Positions 21,220 to 22,397 of a stretch of 22,397 nucleotides of DNA are shown here, one piece after another. The DNA lies in contig DAHL01000018.1 of NCBI GenBank assembly GCA_002509225.1, positions 1 through 22,397 on the forward strand, read 5' to 3'. Every line of letters begins with the position of its first letter. Within the stretch, counting starts at the first letter, position 1. The translations under genes were made by a program, and so were the position numbers. The stretch comes from Euryarchaeota archaeon UBA102. GTDB taxonomy: Archaea; Thermoplasmatota; Poseidoniia; MGIII; CG-Epi1. The notes beneath the pieces were generated by a model that was given only the letters and a program-made list of their open reading frames with translations, was not told where the DNA came from and searched no databases.

Positions 21220-22397
21220 ATGACTGAAAATAATAATTCAAAAGAATTAATCGATGCACCTGGCAGATTATCTTCTTTTCTAGTACACACTCCCGGTACG
21301 AAGTTTAGTTTTTCACTACTCATCAGTACTTCATTAGTTTTATTTTTATTTCTTTGTGAATACTTTCCATACACATTTTCTTTAGATGTTAATTCACTCA
21401 TTTTAACTATCTCTTCTTTTTTATTGCCTGCTATTTTATTTTCTTATCTAATATCCATTTCAGCAGATAAATGGAATGGTAGATATCCATTAAGATATGG
21501 TTTTCAGGCCAATTCTGTTGCTTTTTTTCTAGTTTCACTTTCTATGTTTGTAAATTCATTTTTTGGGAATGATACACTAGGATTGCTATTAGGTTTCGGA
21601 ATTATAAGTTCAATATGGTATCTTACTCTTCGTACACATGGCAACACTCCTGAGTGGATTTCTTTCTTATTTGCATTCACAGCTTCTTTTTCAATAATTT
21701 TCTCATTATTCTTCTTCGTAATGTTTTCTTCTTCATTAACAAATGCGTTGAAATATCCTGATTTTCTATTTTATGGGGGCATTTCAGCCTTATCTTTTAC
21801 CTTTGCTAGCTTCCTTTATCTATATCTGGTCGATTACCCTTACAAACAGGCCATTGGAGCTTCTGGTTTACGCCACGCAGCAGCCTATATTGAATTTTTC
21901 TCGACTGGAAATGGTGAAAGATTAATGAAATCATTAAGCGAAATCAGCGAATCAGTTTCAATAAAAAGTTCATGGGTTTGCATTAGAAATTCTGAAAAAC
22001 CATTGGCTTTTTTTGCAATTCCAGGTATACATCCAGGACCTGTAGGTGATTTTGGAGGAGGCAATTTACCAGCCAAAATAGAGTCATTTTTACCTGGACT
22101 TTCTTTCGCCTTTCACGGTGCAAATTTCAATGATCATAATCCTATTAATTCTAAAGATATAGATAGAATAGGAAAAGCAATGGCAGAAGCCTCCAATAAC
22201 GCCGTTTACGGCTCTGAATCATTTTCACTTAATCATGCAGGTACTCAACCTAATTGCTATTCCATGGGCGTGAATGACGCATTATTGCTTTTCTATGAAC
22301 CTGAAAAAAGCGATGACGTAGATCCCAATTTAGCTACAATTATAGAGAATCAAAATTTAGATGACAACTTAACAAAAATATTTGTAGATTTACATAC
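21220..22397 (+). CDS. DUF2070 membrane protein, partial (3' end outside window)
   Basis: The open frame starts at the ATG three bases after the GGGP synthase stop and runs off the right edge (392 full codons visible). About six transmembrane helices fill residues 25-205, followed by a soluble domain with the DUF2070 hallmarks IPGIHPGPVGDFGGGNLP (about 265-285) and FHGANFNDHNP (about 298-308). The family (COG3356) has been annotated as a predicted membrane-associated lipid hydrolase related to neutral ceramidase. The H-x-GP-x-G motif resembles the zinc-binding HSGPGG of ceramidases, so a metal-dependent lipid hydrolase is plausible but unproven. Adjacency to GGGP synthase fits a lipid role. 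Confidence 0.85.
   Translation, partial: MTENNNSKELIDAPGRLSSFLVHTPGTKFSFSLLISTSLVLFLFLCEYFPYTFSLDVNSLILTISSFLLPAILFSYLISISADKWNGRYPLRYGFQANSVAFFLVSLSMFVNSFFGNDTLGLLLGFGIISSIWYLTLRTHGNTPEWISFLFAFTASFSIIFSLFFFVMFSSSLTNALKYPDFLFYGGISALSFTFASFLYLYLVDYPYKQAIGASGLRHAAAYIEFFSTGNGERLMKSLSEISESVSIKSSWVCIRNSEKPLAFFAIPGIHPGPVGDFGGGNLPAKIESFLPGLSFAFHGANFNDHNPINSKDIDRIGKAMAEASNNAVYGSESFSLNHAGTQPNCYSMGVNDALLLFYEPEKSDDVDPNLATIIENQNLDDNLTKIFVDLH

Noticed and set aside
1..22397. CRISPR array, insertion sequence or prophage
   Set aside because: No regularly spaced direct repeats, transposase motifs, integrase or phage structural genes were seen on either strand.

Overview
The window is AT-rich archaeal DNA with almost no non-coding space. 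The gene content is euryarchaeal: an rpoK-enolase-S2 block, an L44e-S27e-aIF2alpha-Nop10-PAC2 block, Tsr3, GGGP synthase, a geranylgeranyl reductase, an archaeal-type ThrRS with its own editing domain, and a DUF2070 protein. A secreted protein ending in a PGF-CTERM-like tail, Asp-box and subtilase lipoproteins, a bacterial-type PlsC acyltransferase and a methylmalonyl-CoA mutase together point to a heterotrophic marine Thermoplasmatota lineage (Marine Group II/III, Poseidoniales-like). That placement is inference from content, not from phylogeny.

Layout. 1-255 is the C-terminal end of HisRS. 300-3190 holds two surface lipoproteins, an Asp-box (BNR) protein and a subtilisin-like protease. Both start from nearly identical 40-bp promoter/leader copies and have matching lipoprotein signals. 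3200-3274 is tRNA-His on the minus strand, with G-1 and CCA encoded. 7634 down to 3304 (minus) is a run rpoK, eno, rps2, plsC, methylmalonyl-CoA mutase large subunit. 7773-10073 is a large secreted PGF-CTERM-like protein. 10090-12575 holds nadC, tsr3 and a geranylgeranyl reductase. 12636-14787 is the tightly overlapping translation operon. 17355 down to 14792 (minus) is an unrecognised three-gene membrane operon: two tandem paralogous small membrane proteins and a 610-residue membrane-anchored ectodomain protein. 17456-17686 encodes a small basic two-repeat protein, followed by tRNA-Ser(UGA) and convergent thrS. From 19769 to the end come a two-TM protein, GGGP synthase and DUF2070 (cut by the window edge).

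Themes. (1) Lipids: archaeal ether-lipid genes (GGGP synthase, geranylgeranyl reductase, and DUF2070, related to the neutral ceramidase superfamily) share the window with a bacterial-type PlsC placed in a ribosomal/glycolytic operon. (2) Cell surface: four large exported proteins plus several small membrane proteins. (3) Two initiation styles: lipoprotein and membrane genes have a TATA box about 26 nt before the start codon and no Shine-Dalgarno, which suggests leaderless mRNAs, whereas housekeeping genes carry GGAG- or GGTGA-type ribosome-binding sites, and two operon junctions use a TTGA stop/start overlap.

The best candidates for something undescribed are the 14792-17355 membrane operon, the duplicated lipoprotein promoter cassette, the small two-repeat protein, and the lipid-gene combination. 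No CRISPR array, insertion sequence, integrase or prophage gene was seen. The longest gene-free stretch is under 150 bases.
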